DNA of 64,000 bases from Burkholderiaceae bacterium (GTDB taxonomy: Bacteria > Pseudomonadota > Gammaproteobacteria > Burkholderiales > Burkholderiaceae_D), in assembly GCA_018261755.1 (NCBI GenBank), contig JAGTRJ010000005.1, positions 1 to 64,000 on the forward strand, written 5' to 3'. How positions within the stretch are numbered: the stretch's first letter is position 1; the number at the start of each line of letters is the position of its first letter. The position numbers were made by a program, and so were the translations under genes. This document shows, piece after piece, positions 28,883-37,451 of the stretch. The notes beneath the pieces are model-generated. The model was not told the DNA's origin. It searched no databases and saw only the letters and a program-made list of their open reading frames with translations.

Positions 28883-30430
28883 ATGGATATGACCCTCATC
28901 GCCGATCTCGCCAGCCGCTTGCCGCATGGCGTGCGGCTGCAACGTTTGACCGCAGGCGCGCGACAATATTTCAATTGCGGCGCGGTGGCACTGCTCAAAC
29001 TTGAAGACAGCTCACTGCGGCCGGTCGCGGCCGATGGGCTGGCGCGCGAAGCCATCGGGCGCCGCTTTGAAGTGGCGCAGCATCCTCGGCTGGCCGCGAT
29101 TCTTGCCTCGCGCGCGCCAACCCGATTCGAACCGGGCAACACGCTGCCCGATCCGTATGACGGCCTGCTGGACAACCTGCTCGGCCAGCCGCTGCCAGTG
29201 CACGACTGCATGGGCATCAGCCTGCATGTCGATGGCCAGCTGTGGGGCGCGCTGACGCTGGATGCGCTGCACAACACCGTGTTCGATGACGATGCACAGA
29301 TGAAATTGCAGCAATTCGTGCTGCTGGCAGCCGCCGCAATCCGCATGAGCCAGCTCGAACAGGAAAACAGCAGCCTGCGCTCCGGCCTGGGCGACACCGG
29401 AACGGATGCGCCGATGCCGCGCGGTGAAATCGAAATCATTGGCCGCAGCGCGGTATTGCAGCGGCTGCTGCATGAACTCGACGTGGTGGCAGATTCCGAA
29501 CTGCCGGTGCTGCTGATGGGCGAAACCGGCACCGGCAAGGAACTGTTCGCGCGCCGGCTGCATTTCCGTTCGCGCCGCAGCAAGGCGCCGCTGGTGCATG
29601 TGAACTGCGCCGCGCTGCCGGAAACGCTGGCCGAGAGCGAACTGTTCGGCCATGTGAAAGGCGCGTTTTCCGGCGCGACCGCTGATCGCCCCGGGCGCTT
29701 TGATGCCGCCGACGGCGGCACGCTGTTTCTGGATGAAGTGGGCGAACTGCCGCTGGCGATTCAGGCCAAGCTGCTGCGCGTGCTGCAAAACGGCGAAATC
29801 CAGCGCCTGGGCTCGGACAAGACGCTGCGCGTGAATGTGCGCGTAGTGGCCGCCACCAACCGGCAATTGCGCGACAGCGTCAGGGATGGCGCTTTCCGCG
29901 CCGACCTGTACCACCGCCTGTCGGTCTATCCGGTGCAAATCCCGCCGCTGCGCGAGCGCGATAGCGATGTGCTGGAAATCGCCGGCAATTTCCTTGAACT
30001 GAACCGCACGCGCCTCGGATTGCGCAGCCTGCGGCTGTCGCCGGCGTCCGAACAGGCGCTGCTGGCCTATGACTGGCCCGGCAACGTGCGCGAACTGGAA
30101 CATGTGGTCAGCCGCGCTGCCCTGCGTGCCGTCAGCCGCGGTGCGCGCCATGCGGATATCGTCACCATCGAACCGGAACTGCTCGGACTGGACAGCGCCG
30201 CATCGCAGCTCGCGGTAAATGGCGACTCAGTCCCGCTGACAGCCATCGCCGGCGGCACCTGTCTGCCGTCAATGAAAACCGCGCTCGACGCATGCCAACG
30301 GCAGATGATCCATGCCGCACTCGAACGCAGCGCCGGCCGCTGGGCCGATGCGGCGCGTCTTTTGGGGCTGGATCCGAGCAACCTGCACAAACTGGCGAAA
30401 CGTCTGGGGTTGAAGAACGCAGCCGAGTGA
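28883..30430 (+). CDS. norR: Nitric oxide-responsive sigma-54 activator NorR
   Basis: The 515-residue regulator has an N-terminal GAF domain (about 20-160), an AAA+ domain (about 185-415) and a C-terminal Fis-type HTH (about 478-510, GRWADAARLLGLDPSNLHKL). Walker A is GETGTGKE (213-220), the sigma-54 contact loop is GAFSGA (260-265, usual GAFTGA) and Walker B is GTLFLDEVGE. The GAF iron-site residues of NorR are recognisable as DPYD (90-93), His107-Asp-Cys109 and Asp127. NO binding to the non-haem iron relieves GAF repression. Its target is probably the divergent ytfE. Confidence 0.93.
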   Translation: MDMTLIADLASRLPHGVRLQRLTAGARQYFNCGAVALLKLEDSSLRPVAADGLAREAIGRRFEVAQHPRLAAILASRAPTRFEPGNTLPDPYDGLLDNLLGQPLPVHDCMGISLHVDGQLWGALTLDALHNTVFDDDAQMKLQQFVLLAAAAIRMSQLEQENSSLRSGLGDTGTDAPMPRGEIEIIGRSAVLQRLLHELDVVADSELPVLLMGETGTGKELFARRLHFRSRRSKAPLVHVNCAALPETLAESELFGHVKGAFSGATADRPGRFDAADGGTLFLDEVGELPLAIQAKLLRVLQNGEIQRLGSDKTLRVNVRVVAATNRQLRDSVRDGAFRADLYHRLSVYPVQIPPLRERDSDVLEIAGNFLELNRTRLGLRSLRLSPASEQALLAYDWPGNVRELEHVVSRAALRAVSRGARHADIVTIEPELLGLDSAASQLAVNGDSVPLTAIAGGTCLPSMKTALDACQRQMIHAALERSAGRWADAARLLGLDPSNLHKLAKRLGLKNAAE

Positions 30431-30466
30431 CGAAATCATCATGGTATCGGTCGAATTGCATCGACC

Positions 30467-30540
30467 GGGCCAAATTTTTCGCCGCAACCAAAAATACTCC
30501 CCCTCAGTATAAAAACGGTGCCAAACCGACATTTCGTGCC
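30467..30540 (+). repeat. Dispersed ATACTCC/AGTAT repeat, copy 6
   Basis: Core AAAAATACTCC-ccctc-AGTATAAAAAC (30490-30516), flanked by GGGCC upstream and GGTGCC downstream. It lies 37 nt after the norR stop and before sir2. Confidence 0.6.
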
Positions 30541-30652
30541 ACGAAAAAGACAGTTGGCTCATTGCGTCCCTCGCATGCCACTAAATTATGACCGGGTAAA
30601 CATTGGCGCGATACCATTGGCGGCAATACCGTCACCAGGGAGGAACTGATTG

Positions 30653-31510
30653 ATGTCGTTAGAAAACCAAGAAAACATCCTCCGCGCCGCTTCCCTGATT
30701 GCTGACGCCGATGCGCTGATCATCGCCGCCGGAGCCGGCATGGGAGTTGATTCCGGCTTGCCGGATTTTCGTGGCAACGAAGGCTTCTGGAACCAGTACC
30801 CGGCACTGGGCCGGGCCGAAATCGATTTCACCAGCATCGCCTCGCCGGATGCATTTGCGCGCGCGCCGCAACTCGCCTGGGGGTTTTACGGCCATCGTCT
30901 GGCGATGTACCGCCGCACCATGCCGCACCGCGGCTTCGAACTGCTCAGGCAATGGAGCGAAAAGATGCCACAAGGCGTATCGGTGTTCACCAGCAATGTG
31001 GATGGCCAGTTCCAGAAGGCCGGTTTCGATTCTTCCATCATTCATGAATGTCACGGCTCAATCCACCATCTGCAGTGCTCCGAACCCTGTACGGCAAGCA
31101 TCTGGAGCGCCGACAGTTTCAAACCGCAGGTGGATGATGAGGCCTGCCTGCTGACCAGCGCCATGCCCGTGTGCCAGCATTGCGGCAAGCTGGCGCGGCC
31201 TAATATCCTGATGTTCGGCGACTGGTCCTGGATCCCGTCACGGCAGGAAGCACAGGCGGGACGGCAGCGCAAATGGCTGTCCGGCGTGAAAAAACCGGTG
31301 GTGATTGAACTTGGCGCAGGCACCGCCGTGCCGTCGGTGCGCTATTTCAGCCAGCACATTGGCCGGCAATATGGCGGGCGGCTGGTGCGCATCAACCTGC
31401 GCGAACCGGGAGTAGAAAACAGCGCCGATGTCGGGCTGGCCGTCACCGCGCTTGATGGCTTGAATGCGATTGCAGCCGCACTCGGCAATGACTGGGGCGT
31501 TCCTCAATAA
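30653..31510 (+). CDS. NAD-dependent protein deacylase, Sir2 family
   Basis: The 285-residue product has sirtuin signatures: IIAAGAGMGVDSGLPDFRG (NAD site), TSNVDGQFQKAGF, the catalytic His in ECHGSIHHLQC, and cysteines in CSEPC and CQHCGK that could bind zinc. RPNILMFGDW and ELGAGTAVPSVRYF follow. Sirtuins remove acyl groups from lysine using NAD+. The ATG at 30653 follows AGGGAGGAACTGATTG. It converges with the CinA-like gene, 8 nt apart. Confidence 0.88.
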   Translation: MSLENQENILRAASLIADADALIIAAGAGMGVDSGLPDFRGNEGFWNQYPALGRAEIDFTSIASPDAFARAPQLAWGFYGHRLAMYRRTMPHRGFELLRQWSEKMPQGVSVFTSNVDGQFQKAGFDSSIIHECHGSIHHLQCSEPCTASIWSADSFKPQVDDEACLLTSAMPVCQHCGKLARPNILMFGDWSWIPSRQEAQAGRQRKWLSGVKKPVVIELGAGTAVPSVRYFSQHIGRQYGGRLVRINLREPGVENSADVGLAVTALDGLNAIAAALGNDWGVPQ

Positions 31511-31518
31511 AACCGGCT

Positions 31519-32313
31519 TCAAGCAGCGCCAGCCTCGTAATATTCGGCGCGCTGTTCACGCATCCAGCCTAGCACCCGCTCGAACGCTGGCGCGACCTGC
31601 GCAGCACTTCCCTTGACGCCCAGTTCGATGCAGGCACGGCTGGATTCGGTTTTCACTTTCGGCAGGCTGAAGGTTTTTACCTGCGGGAAATCCACCTCGA
31701 TCCCTTCCATCAAAGGCGTCAGCGCCGATTCCATCACGCCATAGACGAATACCGATTTCTCCAGTTGCGGAGCGCGATGGAACAAATCGGCATGGTAGGT
31801 ATCGAGCGCCCATTCAATCATTGACCAGGCCATTTCCGGAAAACCGGGCACGAAATAATGCGTGCCGACCGAAAAACCTGGAATGCCGTTGAACTGGTTC
31901 GGCACTGCGCCTGCCCCTCGCGGGAATTCGCCCATCTTCATCCGGTTGCGGTTTTCCGGCGCTTCCAGATCGATTGGCTTGCCCGTCTCGTGCGCCATGT
32001 TCGCAATCCGCTCCAGAATCCGCTCCTTCGCAAACGGATGCAACTCAAGCGGTACTCCCAACGCCTCGGCCGCGCAACGGCGGGTATGGTCGTCCGGCGT
32101 CGAGCCGATGCCGCCGCAGGAAAACACGATATCGCCACTGGCAAAGGTTTGCCGCAGAGTGGCGACAATGCGCGACGGTTCATCACCCAGATACTGTGCC
32201 CAGCCGAGCTGCAATCCGCGTTCACGCAGGATTTCAATCATTTTAGGGAGGTGCCGGTCGGCGCGTTTGCCGGACAGAATTTCGTCGCCGATGATGAGAA
32301 GCCCGATGGCCAT
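31519..32313 (-). CDS. CinA-like molybdopterin-binding domain protein
   Basis: The 264-residue product begins MAIGLLIIGDEILSGKRADRH and shows DIVFSCGGIGSTPDDHT, the MoaB/CinA N-terminal (MoCF_biosynth) signature. It lacks the C-terminal nicotinamide-nucleotide amidase domain of full-length CinA (about 400 residues). Such single-domain proteins are common and their substrate is unclear, possibly nucleotide-sugar or FAD pyrophosphatase-like. It is divergent from the FKBP gene. Confidence 0.85.
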   Translation of the reverse strand: MAIGLLIIGDEILSGKRADRHLPKMIEILRERGLQLGWAQYLGDEPSRIVATLRQTFASGDIVFSCGGIGSTPDDHTRRCAAEALGVPLELHPFAKERILERIANMAHETGKPIDLEAPENRNRMKMGEFPRGAGAVPNQFNGIPGFSVGTHYFVPGFPEMAWSMIEWALDTYHADLFHRAPQLEKSVFVYGVMESALTPLMEGIEVDFPQVKTFSLPKVKTESSRACIELGVKGSAAQVAPAFERVLGWMREQRAEYYEAGAA

Positions 32314-32440
32314 GATGTCGATTTAAAACTGAGATATTGAAAAATGGCAGTTTAATCCATAATTTCAGCCTGTCTTTACCAGCTTGAGTTTGGTTTACAC
32401 TAGCAACTTCTTTTTTTTCCAACTTTTCCGCATATAAATC

Positions 32441-32797
32441 ATGTCGTACATCGTTAACGAAAATGGATTGAAATACAAGGACGTCACCGTTGGTTCCGGA
32501 CCGGAAGCCAACCGGCGCTCGATCGTAGTCGTGCATTACACCGGCTGGCTGCAAAACGAAGATGGATCAAAAGGGCAAAAATTTGATTCAAGCCGCGACC
32601 GAGATCAACCGTTCACCTTCCCCATGGGCGTCAGCTACGTAATCCCTGGCTGGGAACAGGGCATCATCGGCATGAAGGAAGGCGGCGTGCGCGAACTGGT
32701 TATCCCGCCGCTGCTGGCATATGGCCCGAGAGGCGCGGGCGACGTCATCCCGCCAGACGCAACCCTGATCTTCGAAGTCGAGCTAATTGAATCCTGA
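32441..32797 (+). CDS. FKBP-type peptidyl-prolyl cis-trans isomerase
   Basis: The 118-residue protein is a single FKBP domain: VVHYTGWLQNEDGSKGQKFDSSRDRDQPFTFPMG, VIPGWEQGIIGMKEGGVRELVIPPLLAYG and IPPDATLIFEVELIES. It catalyses prolyl isomerisation during folding. No signal peptide is present, so it is cytosolic. The insert in the flap (DGSKGQK) is small. The 127-nt upstream gap is AT-rich with a T9 run but no promoter I can call firmly. Confidence 0.95.
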   Translation: MSYIVNENGLKYKDVTVGSGPEANRRSIVVVHYTGWLQNEDGSKGQKFDSSRDRDQPFTFPMGVSYVIPGWEQGIIGMKEGGVRELVIPPLLAYGPRGAGDVIPPDATLIFEVELIES

Positions 32798-32878
32798 AGA
32801 CAGTAATACTACCGTTGACACGATGAAATGCGGCATTTTGGGCTTTATATGCTTATGCCAATAATGTCTGAACCGCGT

Positions 32879-32908
32879 TTGGCGCAAATTGCGCCATTGT
32901 CTTAAAAT
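32879..32908 (+). promoter_or_regulatory. Putative fdxA promoter overlapped by an inverted repeat
   Basis: A -35-like TTGGCG (32879-32884) and a -10-like TAAAAT (32903-32908) are separated by 18 bp. A perfect inverted repeat GGCGCAA-A-TTGCGCC (32881-32895) overlaps the -35 and spacer, where a repressor would act. The regulator is unknown. Confidence 0.4.
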
Positions 32909-32988
32909 ACAATGCCTTGTAACCGGAGCGCAGCAGGCGGAACCGAACCGCTGGCGGCGCTCCCGTCATTTTTATCGATAGGATTGCC

Positions 32989-33312
32989 ATGCCCCACGTT
33001 GTCACCGATGCCTGCATTCGTTGCAAATACACGGATTGCGTTGATGTCTGTCCGGTAGATTGTTTCCACGAGGGCCCGAACTTTCTCGCCATCAACCCGG
33101 ACGAGTGCATCGACTGTGCCGTATGCGTGCCAGAATGTCCGGCCGGCGCGATTTACGCTGAAGAAGATGTGCCTGCAGATCAGGTGCAGTTCATCGCGCT
33201 GAATGCCGAACTCGTTCGCAGCTTCCCGCTCATCACCCGCGCGAAGGCCGCGTTGCCTGATGCGGACGAATGGAAGGACGTGAAAGACAAGTTGAAATAT
33301 CTTGAACGCTGA
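32989..33312 (+). CDS. fdxA: Ferredoxin FdxA (7Fe type)
   Basis: The 107-residue protein starts [29 protein letters not shown] and has a second motif [12 protein letters not shown]. The pattern C-x2-C-x4-C-x3-C-P plus C-x2-C-x2-C-x3-C-P fits a [3Fe-4S][4Fe-4S] ferredoxin. The tail LDAEL-type helix ends in KLKYLER. It carries electrons, probably to or from the ferredoxin-NADP reductase encoded 53 nt downstream. Confidence 0.96.
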   Translation: MPHVVTDACIRCKYTDCVDVCPVDCFHEGPNFLAINPDECIDCAVCVPECPAGAIYAEEDVPADQVQFIALNAELVRSFPLITRAKAALPDADEWKDVKDKLKYLER

Positions 33313-33365
33313 TTTTTGCACTTACACCGGTGCAGCAGGCAGCGTATTTTAAAGTTGAAATACAC

Positions 33366-34436
33366 ATGAATACCCAAACCATCCAACAGCCCACCCAGCA
33401 ACCGATCGATGCCGATGCCGTCATCGTCGGCGCCGGCCCGGTCGGCCTGTTCCAAGTTTTTGAACTCGGCCTGCTCGAAATCAAGGCGCATGTGATCGAC
33501 TCGCTGCCGGTTGTCGGCGGCCAGTGCATCGAACTGTATCCGGACAAGCCAATCTACGATATCCCTGCCGTGCCGGTCTGCACCGGCAAGGAATTGACCG
33601 ACAATCTGATGAAGCAGATCGAGCCATTCGATCCAACCTTTCACCTTGGACAGGAAGTGGTCAAGGTCGAACGTCGAACCGATGGCCGGTTCGACCTCGA
33701 AACCTCGATCGGCACCAAATTCATCACCAAAACCGTGTTCATCGCCGCCGGCGTCGGCGCCTTCCAGCCGCGAACGATCAAGCTCGACGGCATCGAGAAT
33801 TTCGAGAATGACCAGCTGTTTTACCGCGTGCGTGATCCGGAGTTTTTCAAGGGCAAAAATATCGTCATCTGCGGCGGCGGCGATTCAGCGCTCGACTGGA
33901 CGCTCGATCTGGTCGGCAAGGCTGAATCGGTGATCCTGCTGCACCGCCGCGAAGAATTCCGCGCCGCTCCGGCATCGGTAGCGAAGATGCAGGAACTGTG
34001 CGACAACTTCGACATGCAAACCATCATCGGCCAAGTTACCGGCTATGAAACGAAGGACGGCAAACTGTCGGAACTGAAAGTGACCGGCCAGGATGGCGTC
34101 ACGCGCCGTCTGCCGCTCGACTGCTTGCTGGTGTTCTACGGCCTGTCGCCGAAACTCGGCCCAATCGCCGAGTGGGGACTGGCTATTGAGCGCCGCCAGA
34201 TCGTGGTCGATACCGAAAAATTCGAAACCAGCATCCCGGGCATTTTCGCCGTCGGCGACATCAACACCTATCCTGGCAAGAAAAAGCTGATCCTGTCTGG
34301 CTTCCACGAAGCTGCGCTGGCAGCGTTCGGCGCTGCGCCGTACATTTTCCCGGAAAAGAAAATCCACTTGATGTACACCACCACCTCGCCGAAACTGCAC
34401 AAGGTGCTGGGGGTGGAAACACCGACTTTCGACTGA
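33366..34436 (+). CDS. Ferredoxin-NADP+ reductase (thioredoxin-reductase-like type)
   Basis: The 356-residue flavoprotein shows FAD-binding [19 protein letters not shown], the NADPH-binding [18 protein letters not shown] and the second FAD motif [18 protein letters not shown]. It lacks the CxxC of thioredoxin reductase, as expected for this FNR class (EC 1.18.1.2). The ATG at 33366 gives the family N-terminus after a short extension; the frame is open to 33330. It lies directly after fdxA, giving a natural redox pair. A strong terminator follows. Confidence 0.93.
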   Translation: MNTQTIQQPTQQPIDADAVIVGAGPVGLFQVFELGLLEIKAHVIDSLPVVGGQCIELYPDKPIYDIPAVPVCTGKELTDNLMKQIEPFDPTFHLGQEVVKVERRTDGRFDLETSIGTKFITKTVFIAAGVGAFQPRTIKLDGIENFENDQLFYRVRDPEFFKGKNIVICGGGDSALDWTLDLVGKAESVILLHRREEFRAAPASVAKMQELCDNFDMQTIIGQVTGYETKDGKLSELKVTGQDGVTRRLPLDCLLVFYGLSPKLGPIAEWGLAIERRQIVVDTEKFETSIPGIFAVGDINTYPGKKKLILSGFHEAALAAFGAAPYIFPEKKIHLMYTTTSPKLHKVLGVETPTFD

Positions 34437-34457
34437 TTCATTCCACATCTCAAAAAA

Positions 34458-34491
34458 AGCCGTTTCTCTGTGGAGCAAACGGCTTTTTTTT
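34458..34491 (+). terminator. Rho-independent terminator after the ferredoxin reductase gene
   Basis: Stem AGCCGTTT (34458-34465) / AAACGGCT (34477-34484) is followed by a T8 run (34484-34491). An A7 run precedes it, so it may also work on the other strand. It lies 21 nt after the stop. Confidence 0.9.
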
Positions 34492-34528
34492 GCCTGATAA
34501 TGGTGTTTTTCCTCTCCTCTTCCCTGCC

Positions 34529-35185
34529 GTGAACAAACCGCTGGCCGATCGCATCGAAGACCTGCTGCCACAAACGCAATGCACCAAATGCGGCTACCCG
34601 TCCTGCCGCCTGTACGCCAAAGCGATTGCAAGCGGCGAAGCCGCCATTAACCAGTGCCCACCCGGCGGCAGCGAAGGAATCGCCCGACTGGCGCAATTGC
34701 TGGGCAAGCTGCCGCTACCGCTGAATCCGGCCAACGGCATCGAACGCCCGCGCCCGGTAGCGGAAATAGACGAAGCGCTGTGCATCGGCTGCACACTGTG
34801 CATCCAGGCTTGTCCGGTCGATGCGATCGTCGGCTGCGCGAAGCAAATGCACACCATCATCAGCGATTTCTGTACCGGCTGCGACCTGTGCGTGCCAGTG
34901 TGCCCTGTCGATTGCATTGCAATGCGGCCCGTCACCGGCGACCTGACCGGCTGGGCCGCGTGGTCGCAACCGCAGGCCGATGACGCCCGCGCGCGGCACG
35001 ATTTGCGCACAGCACGGCTGCAGCGAGAGCGCGCCGAACATGAAGCGATGCTGGCCGAGCGCGCGGCACGGATGCGCACCGCAGTCACGCCTGATGAACT
35101 GGCGGAAAAGGATCGCAAAAAAGCGCTGATTCAGGCAGCACTGGAACGCACACGGCAGAAGGCTGCAGGCAAGGATTCGGCATGA
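34529..35185 (+). CDS. rnfB: RnfB-like electron-transport ferredoxin subunit (stand-alone)
   Basis: The 218-residue product (GTG start, [17 protein letters not shown]) has the RnfB/RsxB cluster motif [16 protein letters not shown]...CPPGG, followed by two [4Fe-4S] motifs [12 protein letters not shown] and [12 protein letters not shown]. The C-terminal 70 residues are charged and helical. The N-terminal membrane anchor of RnfB is absent, and no other rnf genes are in the window. Linkage to nth, whose ATG overlaps its stop, is conserved in many proteobacteria. Its electron partner is unknown. Confidence 0.88.
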   Translation: MNKPLADRIEDLLPQTQCTKCGYPSCRLYAKAIASGEAAINQCPPGGSEGIARLAQLLGKLPLPLNPANGIERPRPVAEIDEALCIGCTLCIQACPVDAIVGCAKQMHTIISDFCTGCDLCVPVCPVDCIAMRPVTGDLTGWAAWSQPQADDARARHDLRTARLQRERAEHEAMLAERAARMRTAVTPDELAEKDRKKALIQAALERTRQKAAGKDSA

Positions 35186-35829
35186 AAGCGGTGAAAATCC
35201 GCGAGATGTTCGAGCGTTTCCGGCAAGCGAACCCGCATCCGGCGAGCGAACTCGACTATCGCAGCCCGTATGAACTGCTGGTGGCGGTGATTCTGTCGGC
35301 GCAAGCGACCGACGTCTCGGTCAACAAGGCGACGCGCGTGCTGTTTCCGATCGCCAACACGCCGGTTACCATCGCCGCGCTCGGTGTCGATGGCTTGACG
35401 CCGTATATCCAGACCATCGGCCTGTACCGCAACAAGGCGAAAAACGTGATCGCAATGTCGGAAAAGCTGCTGGCCGAACATGACGGCGAAGTGCCGGCTG
35501 AACGCGAGGCACTGGAGGCGTTGCCAGGTGTCGGCCGCAAGACGGCAAACGTGGTGCTGAACACCGCCTTTGGTCAGCCGACGATTGCGGTCGATACCCA
35601 TGTATTCCGGGTGGCGAACCGGATTGGCCTGGCGCCGGGCAAGACCGTGGATGAGGTCGAACAAAAGCTGCTCAAGGTGGTACCGGACGAATTCCGGCAT
35701 GATGCGCACCACTGGCTGATCCTGCATGGACGCTACACCTGCACCGCGCGCAAGCCACAATGCTGGAACTGCCTGATCGCCAACCTATGCGCCTTCAAGC
35801 AAAAAACGCCTCGACCCGACAATGTTTAA
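35182..35829 (+). CDS. nth: Endonuclease III
   Basis: Nth is a DNA glycosylase/AP lyase that removes oxidised pyrimidines. The 215-residue product has the helix-hairpin-helix [14 protein letters not shown] with the catalytic Lys, the catalytic Asp in [12 protein letters not shown], and the [4Fe-4S] cysteines [17 protein letters not shown] in C-x6-C-x2-C-x5-C spacing. It overlaps rnfB by 4 nt and the DUF1841 gene by 8 nt. Confidence 0.97.
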   Translation: MKAVKIREMFERFRQANPHPASELDYRSPYELLVAVILSAQATDVSVNKATRVLFPIANTPVTIAALGVDGLTPYIQTIGLYRNKAKNVIAMSEKLLAEHDGEVPAEREALEALPGVGRKTANVVLNTAFGQPTIAVDTHVFRVANRIGLAPGKTVDEVEQKLLKVVPDEFRHDAHHWLILHGRYTCTARKPQCWNCLIANLCAFKQKTPRPDNV

Positions 35830-36253
35830 TCCGACCCAACAGGAAGTGCGGCAATTTTTTTGCGATGTGTCCCGCAAAGCACGTGCGGGCGAGGTGCTGG
35901 CGCCGCTGGAAGCGATTGCCGCGAACTGGATTTCTCAGCATCCGGAATACGATCCGCTGCTGGCCGACGCGGAGAAAGCGCAGGCAGCCGATTATTCGGT
36001 CGAACGCGGCGACAGCAACCCGTTCCTGCACCTGTCAATGCATCTGTCGATTGCCGAACAAATCTCGATCGACCAGCCTGCCGGCGTGCGCGCTGCATTC
36101 ACCACACTGGCCAGCAGGCTCGGTTCCGAACATCAAGCGCATCATGTGATGATGGAAGCACTGGGCGAAATGCTGTGGACTTCGCAGCGTAGCGGCCTGC
36201 CGCCGGATGGCGCGGCCTATGTCGCCCAATTGCAGGCCAAAGCCGGCAGGTAG
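35822..36253 (+). CDS. DUF1841 family protein
   Basis: The 143-residue protein contains the hallmark NPFLHLSMHLSIAEQISIDQPAG and a C-terminal HHVMMEALGEMLWTSQRSGLPPD, matching DUF1841. Function unknown; the histidines in HxxxHHxxM could bind metal, but that is speculation. Its start overlaps the end of nth by 8 nt, giving the operon rnfB-nth-DUF1841 seen in betaproteobacteria. Confidence 0.9.
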   Translation: MFNPTQQEVRQFFCDVSRKARAGEVLAPLEAIAANWISQHPEYDPLLADAEKAQAADYSVERGDSNPFLHLSMHLSIAEQISIDQPAGVRAAFTTLASRLGSEHQAHHVMMEALGEMLWTSQRSGLPPDGAAYVAQLQAKAGR

Positions 36254-36323
36254 GTTTTACTGACAAAAACAACAGCATGGCAAACCATGACGACATGCCA
36301 CCATCTTTGCCGAACAGCGTTTG

Positions 36324-37124
36324 TCAGAGCAAACCCGTGAGTACCTTGACGGATATCGCGAGCAGGAAAAAGGCAAAAATCCTCCTGAGCGTTTTAACCG
36401 GCATTCTATGCGCCATTCGCGCACCAAATGGCGCAGTGAGCATGCTGACGACAACGATGCCAAGCAAGGCAGGAATATAGACAAATCCCACGCAAAATTC
36501 TGGCAGGGCAGGATTTCCCAGACCGTTGACGATATAACCGATGCTCCCGGAAATGGCCAACGGAAAACCAACTGCCGCTGAAGTGCTGATGGCGCGGCGC
36601 ATATCGACACTGCGCCATGCCAGAAACACCACGATAAGTGAGCCACCGCCAATGCCGACCAATGCGGAAATGACGCCAATCGTCAGCCCGACAAGGCTCA
36701 TGCCGACAAATCCCGGCAAATGGCTTCCCGAACTTTGCTGCGTACCACGCAGAATGCGATACGCAAGGTAGATAAGAAAGCAGGCAAATGCAGCCTGAAG
36801 ATGGGTCGCGTGCATGACCGCTGCCAGAAAACTGCCACCGTACGTGCCGACCAGTATGCCTGGAGTAATATTCCGGAATATTTTCCAGTCAACAGTTCCC
36901 AAACGGTGATGCGCCCATGCGCTAGACATGGCGGTGAACGTGATGCTCGCCAGAGAGGTTCCCAAAGCCATGTGAACCAGAACATCCGGAGAGTATCCGT
37001 GCCATCCAAAGACAACGATGAGCATCGGCACTACCAGAGCGCCACCACCAATACCCAAAAGCCCGGCCAGAAAACCGACAATGGCCCCCAGGGGGAAATA
37101 GAGCAAAAAAGAAGATGAAATCAC
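36324..37124 (-). CDS. TauE/SafE-family sulfite exporter-like permease (first copy)
   Basis: The 266-residue membrane protein has about eight hydrophobic segments in two inverted halves, each with the GIGGG motif (LAGLLGIGGGALVVPML and SALVGIGGGSLIVVFL). The family exports sulfite or other small organosulfur/organic anions; the substrate here is unknown. It is convergent with DUF1841. A second family member lies at 42176-42934; the two differ clearly in sequence. Confidence 0.88.
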   Translation of the reverse strand: MISSSFLLYFPLGAIVGFLAGLLGIGGGALVVPMLIVVFGWHGYSPDVLVHMALGTSLASITFTAMSSAWAHHRLGTVDWKIFRNITPGILVGTYGGSFLAAVMHATHLQAAFACFLIYLAYRILRGTQQSSGSHLPGFVGMSLVGLTIGVISALVGIGGGSLIVVFLAWRSVDMRRAISTSAAVGFPLAISGSIGYIVNGLGNPALPEFCVGFVYIPALLGIVVVSMLTAPFGARMAHRMPVKTLRRIFAFFLLAISVKVLTGLL

Positions 37125-37451
37125 CGCAAGCGCCGTATTCCGCAGAACAAAAAGCTAGCATTATAGGATTTCTGGCCAGCATTTCCCAAATCATTCTGCC
37201 GGATCGAGCCGATGTCAGGATGATGCGTTGAGCGTCTGTTTGCTGGCAAGACGAACCATATGCAATGATTGTGGCAATGCCAGAATTCGCAATTCGGCAG
37301 CTCTGGAATTACAATCATAGGCACCAAACAAGGTTTGGGGGACGTTACGCAATAACGGTCAGCAACCATGCTCGCAGAGCGCTCATTCTGAAACCATAAA
37401 CGTCAAGTTAACAATGACATCGAACGAATGGCATGACACTTTCCGGAGAAT
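37125..37451. other. Divergent intergenic region TauE/histidine phosphatase
   Basis: A 327-nt gap between divergent genes. It contains no open frame with a family signature and no copy of the dispersed repeat. No promoter could be called with confidence. Confidence 0.4.
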
